Shown here piece after piece: positions 26,587-34,727 of a DNA stretch of 64,000 nt. Source of the DNA: Mycobacterium aquaticum. Lineage in GTDB: Bacteria; Actinomycetota; Actinomycetes; Mycobacteriales; Mycobacteriaceae. The notes under the pieces were generated by a model, which was not told the DNA's origin, searched no databases, and saw only the letters and a program-made list of their open reading frames with translations. Each line of letters starts with the position of its first letter. Within the stretch, counting starts at the first letter, position 1. Location: positions 1-64,000 of the forward strand of contig NZ_MVHF01000022.1 in NCBI RefSeq assembly GCF_002086485.1. Direction: 5' to 3'. The translations under genes were made by a program, and so were the position numbers.

Positions 26587-26593
26587 GTGTCCA
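26580..26593. promoter_or_regulatory. TetR operator copy 1, TGGACA-TG-TGTCCA
   Basis: A perfect 14-bp palindrome overlaps the TetR start codon. The identical half-sites occur again at 26732-26745. Binding here would block translation start or transcription of the regulator gene. Confidence 0.6.
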
Positions 26594-26731
26594 GAATATC
26601 GAGCATCGGGCTCTTGGGCAATCAACTGCTCAAGGTACCGCCAGGACAACGGACTTAACGCGCCGACGGTGAAGCGTGGGCATCATGGCGTCGGTTCGAG
26701 CCGGGGAAATGCACAGAGAGGGCACTGATGA

Positions 26732-26745
26732 TGGACAACTGTCCA
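26732..26745. promoter_or_regulatory. TetR operator copy 2, TGGACA-AC-TGTCCA
   Basis: This is the second perfect copy of the TGGACANNTGTCCA palindrome, in the 168-base gap upstream of the TetR gene. It lies just past the stop codon of the DMT transporter at 26755. The two sites bracket the region where the TetR promoter should be. Confidence 0.6.
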
Positions 26746-26754
26746 AATTGAGAT

Positions 26755-27630
26755 TCACCGCGCGATCTCGGTCTCGGGTTCCTTGGGTGCGTGGGTGGCC
26801 AGTACCGATCCGGCCAGGATCAAGCCGAGGCCCGCCACATTCCACACCGTCAGCGGCTCGCCGAGGATGATCACCCCGGCGGCCAGCGCCACGGCCGGGT
26901 TGATGTAGGTGACCACCAGTGCGCGGGCCGGGCCCACCTCGCGGATCAACGCGAAAAAGATGATGAACGCAAGCGCCGTGCAGACCACGGCCAACACGGC
27001 CAGCGCCAGAAGTGCGCGCAGCGACGGCATCTCGTGCGGCCAGGCCGCTACGGCAGGAGCGGTGTAGATCACGGCGGCGAGAGTCAGACATGCCGCGGTC
27101 AACGGCAGGGCAGGTACGTCGCCGAGATAGCGCGCGGCCACCAGTGGCGCGATCGCGTAACACGTCGCGACCAGCAGCACCTCGAGGATCGGCACGCCGT
27201 GGCCTCCCGTCAGGCCAGGGCCCGCCAGCACCGCCACACCGGCCATCCCGACGGCCAGCCCTGCGATGCGCCGGGCACTCAGGCGTTCTCCGCCGGTGAG
27301 CCGGTCGAGCATCGCCGCGATGATCGGCGCCGCGGCGATCAGCAAACCGGTCATCGAACTGCTCAGCGTGCGTTCGGCGTCTGTGAGCAGTACCCAGGCC
27401 GCGATGATCTCGAAGAATGCGAAGGCCAGCACCGGTTTCCAGTGCCGCAGTACCGGCGCCCAGGCCGCGCGGGACAGCGCCAGCGGCAGGAGCACCAGCG
27501 CCCCGACGGCGGTGCGGGCCAGAACCAACACAGGCACGGAGACGCTCTCGACCGCAACCTTGATCAGCAGGTAGGGAATGCCCCAGATGATGCTCATCGC
27601 GCTGAACAACAACCACCCGCGCGCGCTCAC
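26755..27630 (-). CDS. EamA/DMT-superfamily transporter
   Basis: The 291-residue product has ten hydrophobic segments in two EamA repeats, with the typical opening GWLLFSAMSIIWGIPYLLIKV and LGEPLTVWNVAGLGLILAGS near the end. DMT carriers export or import amino acids, sugars or drugs. The frame opens with GTG at 27636, but GTG at 27630 is better placed seven bases after AAGG. It is 20 bases after the aldolase stop and probably belongs to the same leftward operon. The cargo is not predictable. Confidence 0.83.
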   Translation of the reverse strand: MSARGWLLFSAMSIIWGIPYLLIKVAVESVSVPVLVLARTAVGALVLLPLALSRAAWAPVLRHWKPVLAFAFFEIIAAWVLLTDAERTLSSSMTGLLIAAAPIIAAMLDRLTGGERLSARRIAGLAVGMAGVAVLAGPGLTGGHGVPILEVLLVATCYAIAPLVAARYLGDVPALPLTAACLTLAAVIYTAPAVAAWPHEMPSLRALLALAVLAVVCTALAFIIFFALIREVGPARALVVTYINPAVALAAGVIILGEPLTVWNVAGLGLILAGSVLATHAPKEPETEIAR

Positions 27631-27650
27631 TCCCACACCTTACGGACGCA

Positions 27651-28673
27651 TCACCCCGCCGGGGCGGATTCTGTCGTGAGATCCAGTGCGATGTCGACGA
27701 GCAGGTCCTCCTGGCCGCCGACCATGCCACGACGGCCGGCTTCCTCGAGCAGCGTGCGTGCGTCGATGCCGTAGCGCTCGGCCGTCGACTCGGCGTGCCG
27801 CAGGAAGCTCGAATACACCCCGGCATAACCGAGAGTCAGAGTTTCGCGGTCCACTCGAACCGGGCGGTCTTGCAAGGGACGCACGATGTCGTCGGCGGCG
27901 TCCTGCAACGCGTGCAGGTCGCAGCCGTGTGAGGCGCCGAGCTTGCTGATCGCGGCGACGAACACCTCAAGGGGTGCGTTGCCCGCACCCGCCCCCATGC
28001 CGGTGAGCGACGCGTCCACGCGGTGCGCGCCGTGTTCCACGGCCGTGATGGAATTGGCCACGCCGAGTGCCAGGTTGTGGTGCGCATGGATACCGATATC
28101 AGTTGTGGCGGAGAGGGTTTGGCGTAGCGCACTGACCCGTTCGGCGACATCACGCATGGTCATCGCACCCCCCGAGTCGACGACGTAGACACACGTCGCG
28201 CCATAGCCCTCCATCAATCGGGCCTGCTCGGCCAGAACGTTCGGCGTCGTCATGTGGCTCATCATCAGGAAACCGGCGGTGTCCATGCCGAGTTCGCGGG
28301 CCGACGCGATGTAGCGGGCGGAGAGGTCGGCTTCGGTGCAATGGGTGGCGACCCGAACCACGGTGGCGCCGGCGTGGTGGGCGTCGGTCAGATTTCGGAC
28401 GGTCCCGATTCCCGGCAACAGCAAGGTGGCGACCTTGGCCCGGGTCACCGTGTCGGCGACGGCTTCGATCCACTCCAGATCGGTGTGGGCGCCGAAGCCG
28501 TAGATGCAGCTCGAACCGCCCAGCCCGTCGCCGTGGGCCACCTCGATCGAGTCGACCCCGGCGGCGTCGAGGGCCTGCGCAATCCGCACGGCCTGGTCGA
28601 TGCGGTACTGATGACGCACCGCGTGCATGCCATCGCGCAGCGTCACATCGCTGATGTACACGGGGCGGGTCAT
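27651..28673 (-). CDS. 4-hydroxy-2-oxovalerate aldolase (DmpG/BphI/MhpE family)
   Basis: The 340-residue product is a class II pyruvate aldolase with HMGL-like barrel and C-terminal communication domain. Catalytic and metal residues are intact: [13 protein letters not shown] (Arg, Asp, His), the metal pair HAHHN, and Tyr in LGYAGVYSS. It cleaves 4-hydroxy-2-oxo acids to pyruvate and an aldehyde and normally passes the aldehyde through a channel to a partner acylating dehydrogenase. The partner gene overlaps it by ATGA, but has lost its catalytic cysteine. It lies in a TetR-headed operon opposite the meta-cleavage genes. Confidence 0.92.
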   Translation of the reverse strand: MTRPVYISDVTLRDGMHAVRHQYRIDQAVRIAQALDAAGVDSIEVAHGDGLGGSSCIYGFGAHTDLEWIEAVADTVTRAKVATLLLPGIGTVRNLTDAHHAGATVVRVATHCTEADLSARYIASARELGMDTAGFLMMSHMTTPNVLAEQARLMEGYGATCVYVVDSGGAMTMRDVAERVSALRQTLSATTDIGIHAHHNLALGVANSITAVEHGAHRVDASLTGMGAGAGNAPLEVFVAAISKLGASHGCDLHALQDAADDIVRPLQDRPVRVDRETLTLGYAGVYSSFLRHAESTAERYGIDARTLLEEAGRRGMVGGQEDLLVDIALDLTTESAPAG

Positions 28674-29551
28674 GAACCAGTTCCATTGGCGTGGAGGGCG
28701 ATGTGCTCCGCGGTCGCCTTGGCGGCCGCGGTCACCATGTCGAGGTGACCGGCGTAGGCCGGTAGGTGATCGGCCGCGCCGGTGACCTCCAGCATGACGG
28801 TGACGCGCGTACCCGTGAACGGGCCGGCCTCCGGGACGTACAGCGGGCTCTCGGTGCCGAACGTCTCGAATTGCACGCGTTGTTTGAGGCGGTAGCCCGG
28901 CACGTACCGGCTGACCTCCTCGACCATGTCGACGATGTCGTTCTCGATCACTTCGCGATCGGGGTCGCCCTCGAGGAGGCAGTAGACCGTGCTTCGCATC
29001 GACGCCGGAGGATCGGCCGGGCTCAGCAACAGCACGGCCTTACCCCGGAGAGCTCCGCCGACCTCCTGCAGCGCGGCACTGGTGGATTCGATGAACTCGT
29101 CGACGCCGGCCCGGTCGTCGGGCGCGGCGGATCGCGACGCCACCGCGCAGACGGTCTCGGCGTACGTCACGACGCCCGATCGTCCGATCGCCGCCGCGAT
29201 CGGGACGGCGGCCTGCCCGGCACCCGTTCCGATGTGCAAACTGCTGGTGTCTCGGAAGTCGTCGAGATTGATGACCGGCACACAATGCCGACCGGTCGTG
29301 GCCGCGGTGAGGTCGATCGTCCGGGCTCCGCTCTGTGTGAGTGCGGCCCAGCCGCCGGTACGGGCCCGGGGCGCGGTGGTGTCGAAAACCAGTCGGATGT
29401 CGGCGAAATTCGGCATGGCGAGCAGTTCGTCGACGCCGTCAACCATGGCGGCCACCGACAGCGGGCCGTCGCTCTGCCGGATCTTGACCATCAGGTCGGT
29501 GCCGACGCTGCCGGACCCGAGTACCGCCACGGGCCAGCAGAGCGCCGTCAT
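28670..29551 (-). CDS. Acylating acetaldehyde dehydrogenase homologue without the catalytic Cys
   Basis: The 293-residue product aligns with DmpF/MhpF/HsaG: an NAD-binding [15 protein letters not shown], then [24 protein letters not shown] and [12 protein letters not shown]. In known enzymes the catalytic cysteine lies in VTCGGQATIP; here the aligned sequence is [10 protein letters not shown], so Cys is replaced by Gly110. The conserved Asn of YAGNLD is also changed, to His. The base sequence around 29219-29227 is clear. It is coupled to the TetR gene and the aldolase by ATGA overlaps. It probably cannot form the usual thioester intermediate. It may act as a structural partner of the aldolase or have another reaction. 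Confidence 0.82.
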   Translation of the reverse strand: MTALCWPVAVLGSGSVGTDLMVKIRQSDGPLSVAAMVDGVDELLAMPNFADIRLVFDTTAPRARTGGWAALTQSGARTIDLTAATTGRHCVPVINLDDFRDTSSLHIGTGAGQAAVPIAAAIGRSGVVTYAETVCAVASRSAAPDDRAGVDEFIESTSAALQEVGGALRGKAVLLLSPADPPASMRSTVYCLLEGDPDREVIENDIVDMVEEVSRYVPGYRLKQRVQFETFGTESPLYVPEAGPFTGTRVTVMLEVTGAADHLPAYAGHLDMVTAAAKATAEHIALHANGTGS

Positions 29552-30183
29552 CGGTCGGTGCCTTCGGCGATCATCCGCATCGCCGTGTCGTAGATGGCAT
29601 GCGCGTGCACCTCGAACAGAGCGAGGATGTCAACCGAATCCCCGCCGATCTCCTTGGCGACGAACAAACCATCCGCCCCGGCGATCGCGTAGGTGACCAG
29701 TAGATCAATCTGGGCGTCGGTGAGGCCGGTGGTGAATTCGTGGAATGCGGCTTTCATTTCGTCGGCGGCCTGAGCTCGCGCGCGCAGGAACATCGCTCGG
29801 GCCCGCGGCTCGACCGGGCGTCGTTCCAGCGCCAGCATCAGCCCGAGCCGCAGGAAGTCCGGAGCGTCGAGCAGGGCCTTGGCGATCTGCATGGCCATCG
29901 CGCTCACGCGTTCGCGGGGTTCGCCGTCCTCGGGCAGACGCCAGGCGTTGAGCCAACCGGCGAAACTGCGCTCGATCACCGCGGCGATCAGATCGTCCTT
30001 GTCCTTGAAGTGCCAATAGATGGAGCTGGCCGGTAGTCCGCAGGCCTTGCTGACCAGGGCGATGCTCGTTCCCTCGTACCCGCGCTCAGAGGCAATCTCG
30101 GTGGCGGCGTCGAGGATTCGTTCGCGGGACTGTTCTCCGTCGGCGCGTTTGCGACGAGGCGTGGGACGTGTCGTGTCTGCCAT
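29548..30183 (-). CDS. TetR-family repressor of the meta-cleavage locus
   Basis: The 211-residue product has a TetR DNA-binding domain at ~20-65 (SERGYEGTSIALVSKACGLPASSIYWHFKDK). The ATG at 30183 has an AGGGAGGG ribosome site. It is the first gene of the leftward operon with the dehydrogenase homologue and the aldolase, and divergent from the hydroxylase operon. Two copies of a near-identical palindrome in the gap are the likely binding sites, so it should control both directions. The effector is probably an aromatic acid or ring-cleavage product. Confidence 0.9.
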   Translation of the reverse strand: MADTTRPTPRRKRADGEQSRERILDAATEIASERGYEGTSIALVSKACGLPASSIYWHFKDKDDLIAAVIERSFAGWLNAWRLPEDGEPRERVSAMAMQIAKALLDAPDFLRLGLMLALERRPVEPRARAMFLRARAQAADEMKAAFHEFTTGLTDAQIDLLVTYAIAGADGLFVAKEIGGDSVDILALFEVHAHAIYDTAMRMIAEGTDR

Positions 30184-30204
30184 CTGCCCTCCCTGGACGA
30201 CCTA

Positions 30205-30247
30205 TTGACTCTGTAGTGATCACTACATTACCGTAGTGATCACTACA
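30205..30247 (+). promoter_or_regulatory. Hydroxylase promoter with two TetR operators
   Basis: Two copies of the palindrome GTAGTGATCACTAC lie at 30213-30226 (extended to TGTAGTGATCACTACA, 30212-30227) and 30233-30246, with centres 20 bases apart, two helical turns. A TTGACT (30205-30210) and a TACCGT (30229-30234), 18 bases apart, fit -35 and -10 hexamers for rightward transcription. The operators overlap and flank the -10, a layout for repression by two TetR dimers on one face of DNA. Confidence 0.75.
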
Positions 30248-30274
30248 GAACAAGCTCTCCGAGAGAGGCGATCA

Positions 30275-31804
30275 GTGACCAGTGCAGACATCTATGACGT
30301 AGCGGTGGTCGGCTATGGGCCGACTGGTGCCACCGCGGCCAATCTGCTGGGGCAGCTTGGATTGAAAGTGGTTGTGATCGAGCGTGATCCGGACATCTAC
30401 AACCGCGCCCGCGCCATCTCGACCGATGAAGAGGTGATGCGGGTGTGGCAGTCGGTAGGCCTGGCCGCGCGCATGCAGCGCGACATGCTGCCCGGCCGAC
30501 CGCTGGCGTTCGTCGACGCCGACGGACGAGCCTTCATCGAAACCGTCATCACAGGACGCGGCTGCGGCCATCCGTCACAGCAGTTCCTGTACCAACCCGC
30601 CGTCGACGAGGTGTTGCGCGAGGGGGTGGTGCGATTCGCCAACGTCGACGTGCTGCTGGAGCGCGAATGCCTGCGGGTCGCCAACCGCGAAGACCATGTC
30701 GAACTCCTGCTGGGTGATCTGCGCACCGACACCTTCACACGACTGCGCGCGTCCTACGTCATCGCCGCCGACGGCGGATCGTCACCGACGCGTGGACTGC
30801 TCGGGGTCGGCTACAGCGGCCGCACCTACGCCGAACGTTGGGTCGTCATCGACACCAAGGTGCTGCGGGAGTGGGATGCCCACGACCGCTTGCGGTTCCA
30901 CTGCAACCCCGAGCGGCCCACCGTGGACTGCCCGACGCCGCTCGGTCATCACCGGTGGGAGTTCCCGGTCGGGCCAGGGGAGGACGAGCACGAGCTCGTC
31001 ACCGACGAAGCGGTGTGGCGGGTGCTGCGGGCTCAGGGCATCACGCCTGAGCATGTCGAGATCCTGCGCGCGGTGGTCTACAGTCACCACGTCCGCGTCG
31101 CCGATCGGTGGCGGGTCGGCCGGGTGTTCCTGGCGGGGGACGCCGCGCATGCCATGCCGCCATGGATCGGTCAGGGCATGTCCGCAGGCGTGCGCGATGC
31201 GGCCAACCTGTGCTGGAAGCTGGCCGGAGTGCTCCGCGGCGAGGTCGCCGAATCGATCCTGAATTCGTATGAGGCCGAACGCAAACCGCACGTGACCGAA
31301 GTGACCCGACGTGCGGTGGTCGTCGGCCGTGTGATCACCGAACGCCGCCCGGTAGTGGCGGCGTTCCGCAATCACGTGCTCCGGGCGCTGACGAAGGTGC
31401 CCGGTGTTCTCGCCGCCGGACAGCGGCGGTTCTGGATTCCGGAGGCCCGCTACGGCGACGGATTCTTCGCCGCCATGCCCAACCCCGCCGTCGGCAGGCA
31501 GATCCCGCAACCGACCGTCACGCACGACGGGGTGGCGATGCCCCTCGACGACCTCCTCGGCGGGACATGGGCGCTGGTCTACACGGGCGCCCTGCCCGCC
31601 GGTGCGCGGGCGTGGCAACAGATCGGTCTTCAGGCCCGCCGAATCTCCGAGCCTGGCCTGACGCGGTGGCTGCGCGATCACGGCGCCCACGCGGCGGTGC
31701 TCCGACCAGACGGATTCATCTATGCCGCAGCCGGACTCGGCGAATCACTACCCAATCCACCGGCGGGACTGACCCTGCACAACTTGACTGGAGCCCACGC
31801 ATGA
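30275..31804 (+). CDS. FAD-dependent aromatic hydroxylase (MhpA-like)
   Basis: The 509-residue product is a class A flavin monooxygenase. It has the dinucleotide-binding VGYGPTGATAANLLGQLG at the start, the DG motif VIAADGGSSPTRGLL, and the GD motif RVFLAGDAAHAMPPWIGQGM. It resembles 3-(3-hydroxyphenyl)propionate hydroxylase MhpA, which adds a second hydroxyl ortho to a phenol using NADH and oxygen. The frame begins at 30236, inside the second operator; the GTG at 30275, after GAGAGAGGCG, is the likely start. Its stop overlaps the C-C hydrolase start. The real substrate is not known. Confidence 0.88.
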   Translation: MTSADIYDVAVVGYGPTGATAANLLGQLGLKVVVIERDPDIYNRARAISTDEEVMRVWQSVGLAARMQRDMLPGRPLAFVDADGRAFIETVITGRGCGHPSQQFLYQPAVDEVLREGVVRFANVDVLLERECLRVANREDHVELLLGDLRTDTFTRLRASYVIAADGGSSPTRGLLGVGYSGRTYAERWVVIDTKVLREWDAHDRLRFHCNPERPTVDCPTPLGHHRWEFPVGPGEDEHELVTDEAVWRVLRAQGITPEHVEILRAVVYSHHVRVADRWRVGRVFLAGDAAHAMPPWIGQGMSAGVRDAANLCWKLAGVLRGEVAESILNSYEAERKPHVTEVTRRAVVVGRVITERRPVVAAFRNHVLRALTKVPGVLAAGQRRFWIPEARYGDGFFAAMPNPAVGRQIPQPTVTHDGVAMPLDDLLGGTWALVYTGALPAGARAWQQIGLQARRISEPGLTRWLRDHGAHAAVLRPDGFIYAAAGLGESLPNPPAGLTLHNLTGAHA

Positions 31805-32670
31805 CCACCACCCTCACCGAACATATCGTCCGGGTTGCCGACAAAGACATCTTCTTCGCCGAGGCCGGCGCGGGACCCGCTGTCGTCATGCTGCACGGCG
31901 GCGGGCCCGGCGCCTCCGGCGTCACGAACTACTCCCGCAACATCGACGCCCTGTCCCAGCACTACCGGGTGATCGTGCCGGACATGCCCGGCTACGGGAG
32001 ATCCGACAAGCGCATCGACAAGAGCGACCCGTTCGGTTATCTCGGTGACGCCATCCGGGGCCTGCTCGACGAACTCGACATCGACACAGCGCATCTCGTC
32101 GGCAATTCCTACGGTGGTGCGGCGGCCCTGCGGCTGGCGCTGGACACGCCGCACCGCGTCGGCAAGCTCGTCCTGATGGGTCCGGGAGGCATCGGCACCA
32201 CCCGCATGCTGCCCACCGCCGGGCTCAACAGCCTGCTGTCCTACTACGGCGGCACCGGGCCCAGCCGCGACAAGCTGGCCGCCTTCATCCGTAACTACCT
32301 TGTCCACGACGCTGATTCGGTCCCCGACGAGCTGATCGACGTACGCTACCGGGCATCGATCGATCCCGAGGTGGTGGCGAACCCACCTCTGAGCCGCCCG
32401 TCCGGTCCGCTGGCGCTGCGTACCCTGTGGCGCATGGACCTGACCCGCGACCCGCGGTTGGCGACCTTGCAGACACCGACCCTCGTGCTGTGGGGTCGCG
32501 ACGACAAGGTCAACCGCTCGGCCGGGGGCCCGCTACTGCTCAACACGATGCCGAGCGCCGAACTGGTGATGACCAGTCGCACCGGCCACTGGCTGCAGTG
32601 GGAGCGGGCCGAGTTCTTCAACCGAATCGTGTCCGAATTCCTCTCCGACGGATCGGTGCTCGCGTCATGA
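31801..32670 (+). CDS. Meta-cleavage product C-C hydrolase (MhpC/BphD-like)
   Basis: The 289-residue alpha/beta hydrolase shows MLHGGGPGASG (oxyanion hole), the nucleophile elbow GNSYGGA (Ser), GRDDKVN (Asp) and TGHWLQWE (His). These match hydrolases that split the 2-hydroxy-6-oxo-dienoate made by extradiol dioxygenases. It overlaps both neighbours by ATGA, lying between the hydroxylase and the extradiol dioxygenase. It should release 2-hydroxypenta-2,4-dienoate or a related dienoate plus an acid. Confidence 0.9.
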   Translation: MTTTLTEHIVRVADKDIFFAEAGAGPAVVMLHGGGPGASGVTNYSRNIDALSQHYRVIVPDMPGYGRSDKRIDKSDPFGYLGDAIRGLLDELDIDTAHLVGNSYGGAAALRLALDTPHRVGKLVLMGPGGIGTTRMLPTAGLNSLLSYYGGTGPSRDKLAAFIRNYLVHDADSVPDELIDVRYRASIDPEVVANPPLSRPSGPLALRTLWRMDLTRDPRLATLQTPTLVLWGRDDKVNRSAGGPLLLNTMPSAELVMTSRTGHWLQWERAEFFNRIVSEFLSDGSVLAS

Positions 32671-33665
32671 ACATCTTCGGTCAACTGCGCCTGGGCTATC
32701 TGGTTGTCGAGACCGAGCGATTCAGCGACTGGCGACGCTTCGGTCGCGACGCCATCGGCATGCACCTCGACGACACCGTCCCGGGCGTCATGCGATTTCG
32801 CCTGGACGACAACGCCTGCCGGTTCCTGCTGCAGCGTGGGCCGTCCGAGGATGTCACGGCCATCGGCTGGCAGGTCGACGACCACGCCACCTTCGACGAG
32901 ATCCTGGCCCGGGTGACAGGTCACGGCGTTCGAGTGGCCGAGGGGACGTCCGAGGAGGCCGCGCTACGCGGAGTCGAACGACTGGTACGCCTGCCGGGCC
33001 CCAACGGTCTGAGCCAGGAGATCTTCACCAGTCCTTGTGCCGCAGCTGAACCCCCAGCCCTCGCGGTGCGCGGCGGGTTCGTCACCGGCGAGTACGGCAT
33101 GGGACACGTCGCGCTCACGGCGAAGGACCCGCATCGGGTGCGTGGCTACTACGAGACCGTCTTCGACGCTCGGCTGTCCGACTACATCGACGAGACGATC
33201 AGCGGTGTCAAGTTCAAGATCAGGTTCCTGCGGGTCAACTCCCGGCACCATTCGGTGGCCATCGCCGCGGTGAACCGCCTGCCCATCAACCCGATTCGCA
33301 CCCGGGTGCAGCACCTCAACATTCAGGTCGCCGACCTCGACGACCTGACGCGGTCCTACCAACGCGTCAAAGCGCTCGGTTTCGACATGGCGCTCGGAGT
33401 AGGGCAGCACACCAACGACCGGGAACTGTCCTACTACGCGGTGACGCCGTCTGGATTCGAATGGGAGGTGGGCTGGAACCCGATCGTGGTCGATGAATCC
33501 ACGTGGGAGCCCACCACGTATCAGGGCATCAGCATCTGGGGCCATACGCCGGAAGGGCAGAGCATCATCGACAAGCTCGCCCAGTTCAAGGTCGGTGCGC
33601 TCTCGCTGGCGCACCGAGAAGACGTCGTGCCGGCGCTGGCCGGCGCAGGCATACCCGACAACTGA
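32667..33665 (+). CDS. Type I extradiol ring-cleavage dioxygenase (BphC-like)
   Basis: The 332-residue product has two vicinal-oxygen-chelate halves. The C-terminal half keeps the iron ligands: His in GMGHVALTA, His in VQHLNIQVADLDD, and Glu in GFEWEVGWNP. Catalytic neighbours such as the Tyr in LSYYAVTPSG are present. It opens catechols next to the hydroxyls using Fe(II) and oxygen. The ATGA overlap with the C-C hydrolase couples the two steps. The substrate range cannot be told from sequence. Confidence 0.9.
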   Translation: MNIFGQLRLGYLVVETERFSDWRRFGRDAIGMHLDDTVPGVMRFRLDDNACRFLLQRGPSEDVTAIGWQVDDHATFDEILARVTGHGVRVAEGTSEEAALRGVERLVRLPGPNGLSQEIFTSPCAAAEPPALAVRGGFVTGEYGMGHVALTAKDPHRVRGYYETVFDARLSDYIDETISGVKFKIRFLRVNSRHHSVAIAAVNRLPINPIRTRVQHLNIQVADLDDLTRSYQRVKALGFDMALGVGQHTNDRELSYYAVTPSGFEWEVGWNPIVVDESTWEPTTYQGISIWGHTPEGQSIIDKLAQFKVGALSLAHREDVVPALAGAGIPDN

Positions 33666-33678
33666 GAAGAGACCAGAC

Positions 33679-34710
33679 ATGCGCCGCATCGACACCCACC
33701 ACCACATGATCCCCGCGGACTACCGAAAAGCACTGCAAAAAGCGGGAATCGACGAAGCAGGTGGCCGGGCTGTGCCGGACTGGAGCGCCGAGGCGTCGCT
33801 GGAGACGATGGCCGAGCTCGGCGTCGCGACCGCGATCCTGTCGGTGTCCACGCCCGGTACGACGTTCCTGCCCGCTGCTGCCGACGCCGCCGCGCTGGCG
33901 CGCGACCTCAACGATTTCGGCGCCGACCTGGCCTCGGCCCACCCGAACAGGTTCGGCTTCTTTGCGACCGTGCCCATGCCGCACCTCGCGGAATCGGTCA
34001 CCGAAACCGTACGTGCGCTTGATGATCTGCACGCCGACGGGATCGTGTTGCTGGCCAACAGCTCCGGCACTTATCTCGGTCAGGACGGGCAGGACGAGCT
34101 GTGGGACGCGCTGGACACGCGGTCGGCGGTGGTGTTCATCCATCCGGCCGATCTACCGGGGCCGGTGGTCTCCGGCGTCGCGCCATTCGCCGCGGACTTC
34201 CTGCTCGACACCACGAGGGCCGCTTATCTATTGGTGCGCAATGGAATCCGGCGCAGGTATCCGAACATCCGCTTCATCCTGAGCCACGCAGGGGGCTTCG
34301 TACCTTATGCGTCATACCGCATGGCGGTGGCGATCACGGGGGACACCGGTGCCAGCCCAGCGGACGCCTTGGACGACTTCGCCGGCTTCTACTTCGACAC
34401 CGCACTGTCGTCGAGCGCCGCGGCATTGCCGACCTTGCTGGCGTTTGCCAAGCCCGGACACGTCACGTTCGGATCGGACTGGCCGTTTGCGCCTGTCGCC
34501 GCAGGCAAGCTGTTTGCCGCGGGACTGGAGACCTACGGAGCTCTTGACACGTCCGAACGTGCGGCCATCGACAGGGGCAACGCCTTGGCCCTGTTTCCCC
34601 GCCTCGGTACCGCACCTGAGCCGTCGGCACCGACACCGCTGGAGCAGATCCGCCACACCGTCAGCCGCGCCGTCATGCGCGGCGTCGCGCGGATGATGCA
34701 GCCCAGCTGA
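33679..34710 (+). CDS. Amidohydrolase of the ACMSD/decarboxylase type
   Basis: The 343-residue product opens with MRRIDTHHHMIP, the HxH metal site of amidohydrolase-2 enzymes, and later has FIHPAD, LSHAGGFVPY and FGSDWPFAP. This family contains ACMSD, 6-methylsalicylate decarboxylase, gamma-resorcylate decarboxylase and some hydratase or lactonase enzymes. It follows the extradiol dioxygenase by 13 bases with an AGAAGAGA site. In this setting it may decarboxylate an aromatic acid before hydroxylation or a cleavage product. Confidence 0.85.
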   Translation: MRRIDTHHHMIPADYRKALQKAGIDEAGGRAVPDWSAEASLETMAELGVATAILSVSTPGTTFLPAAADAAALARDLNDFGADLASAHPNRFGFFATVPMPHLAESVTETVRALDDLHADGIVLLANSSGTYLGQDGQDELWDALDTRSAVVFIHPADLPGPVVSGVAPFAADFLLDTTRAAYLLVRNGIRRRYPNIRFILSHAGGFVPYASYRMAVAITGDTGASPADALDDFAGFYFDTALSSSAAALPTLLAFAKPGHVTFGSDWPFAPVAAGKLFAAGLETYGALDTSERAAIDRGNALALFPRLGTAPEPSAPTPLEQIRHTVSRAVMRGVARMMQPS

Positions 34711-34727
34711 ACGACGCGTCCCCGCCG

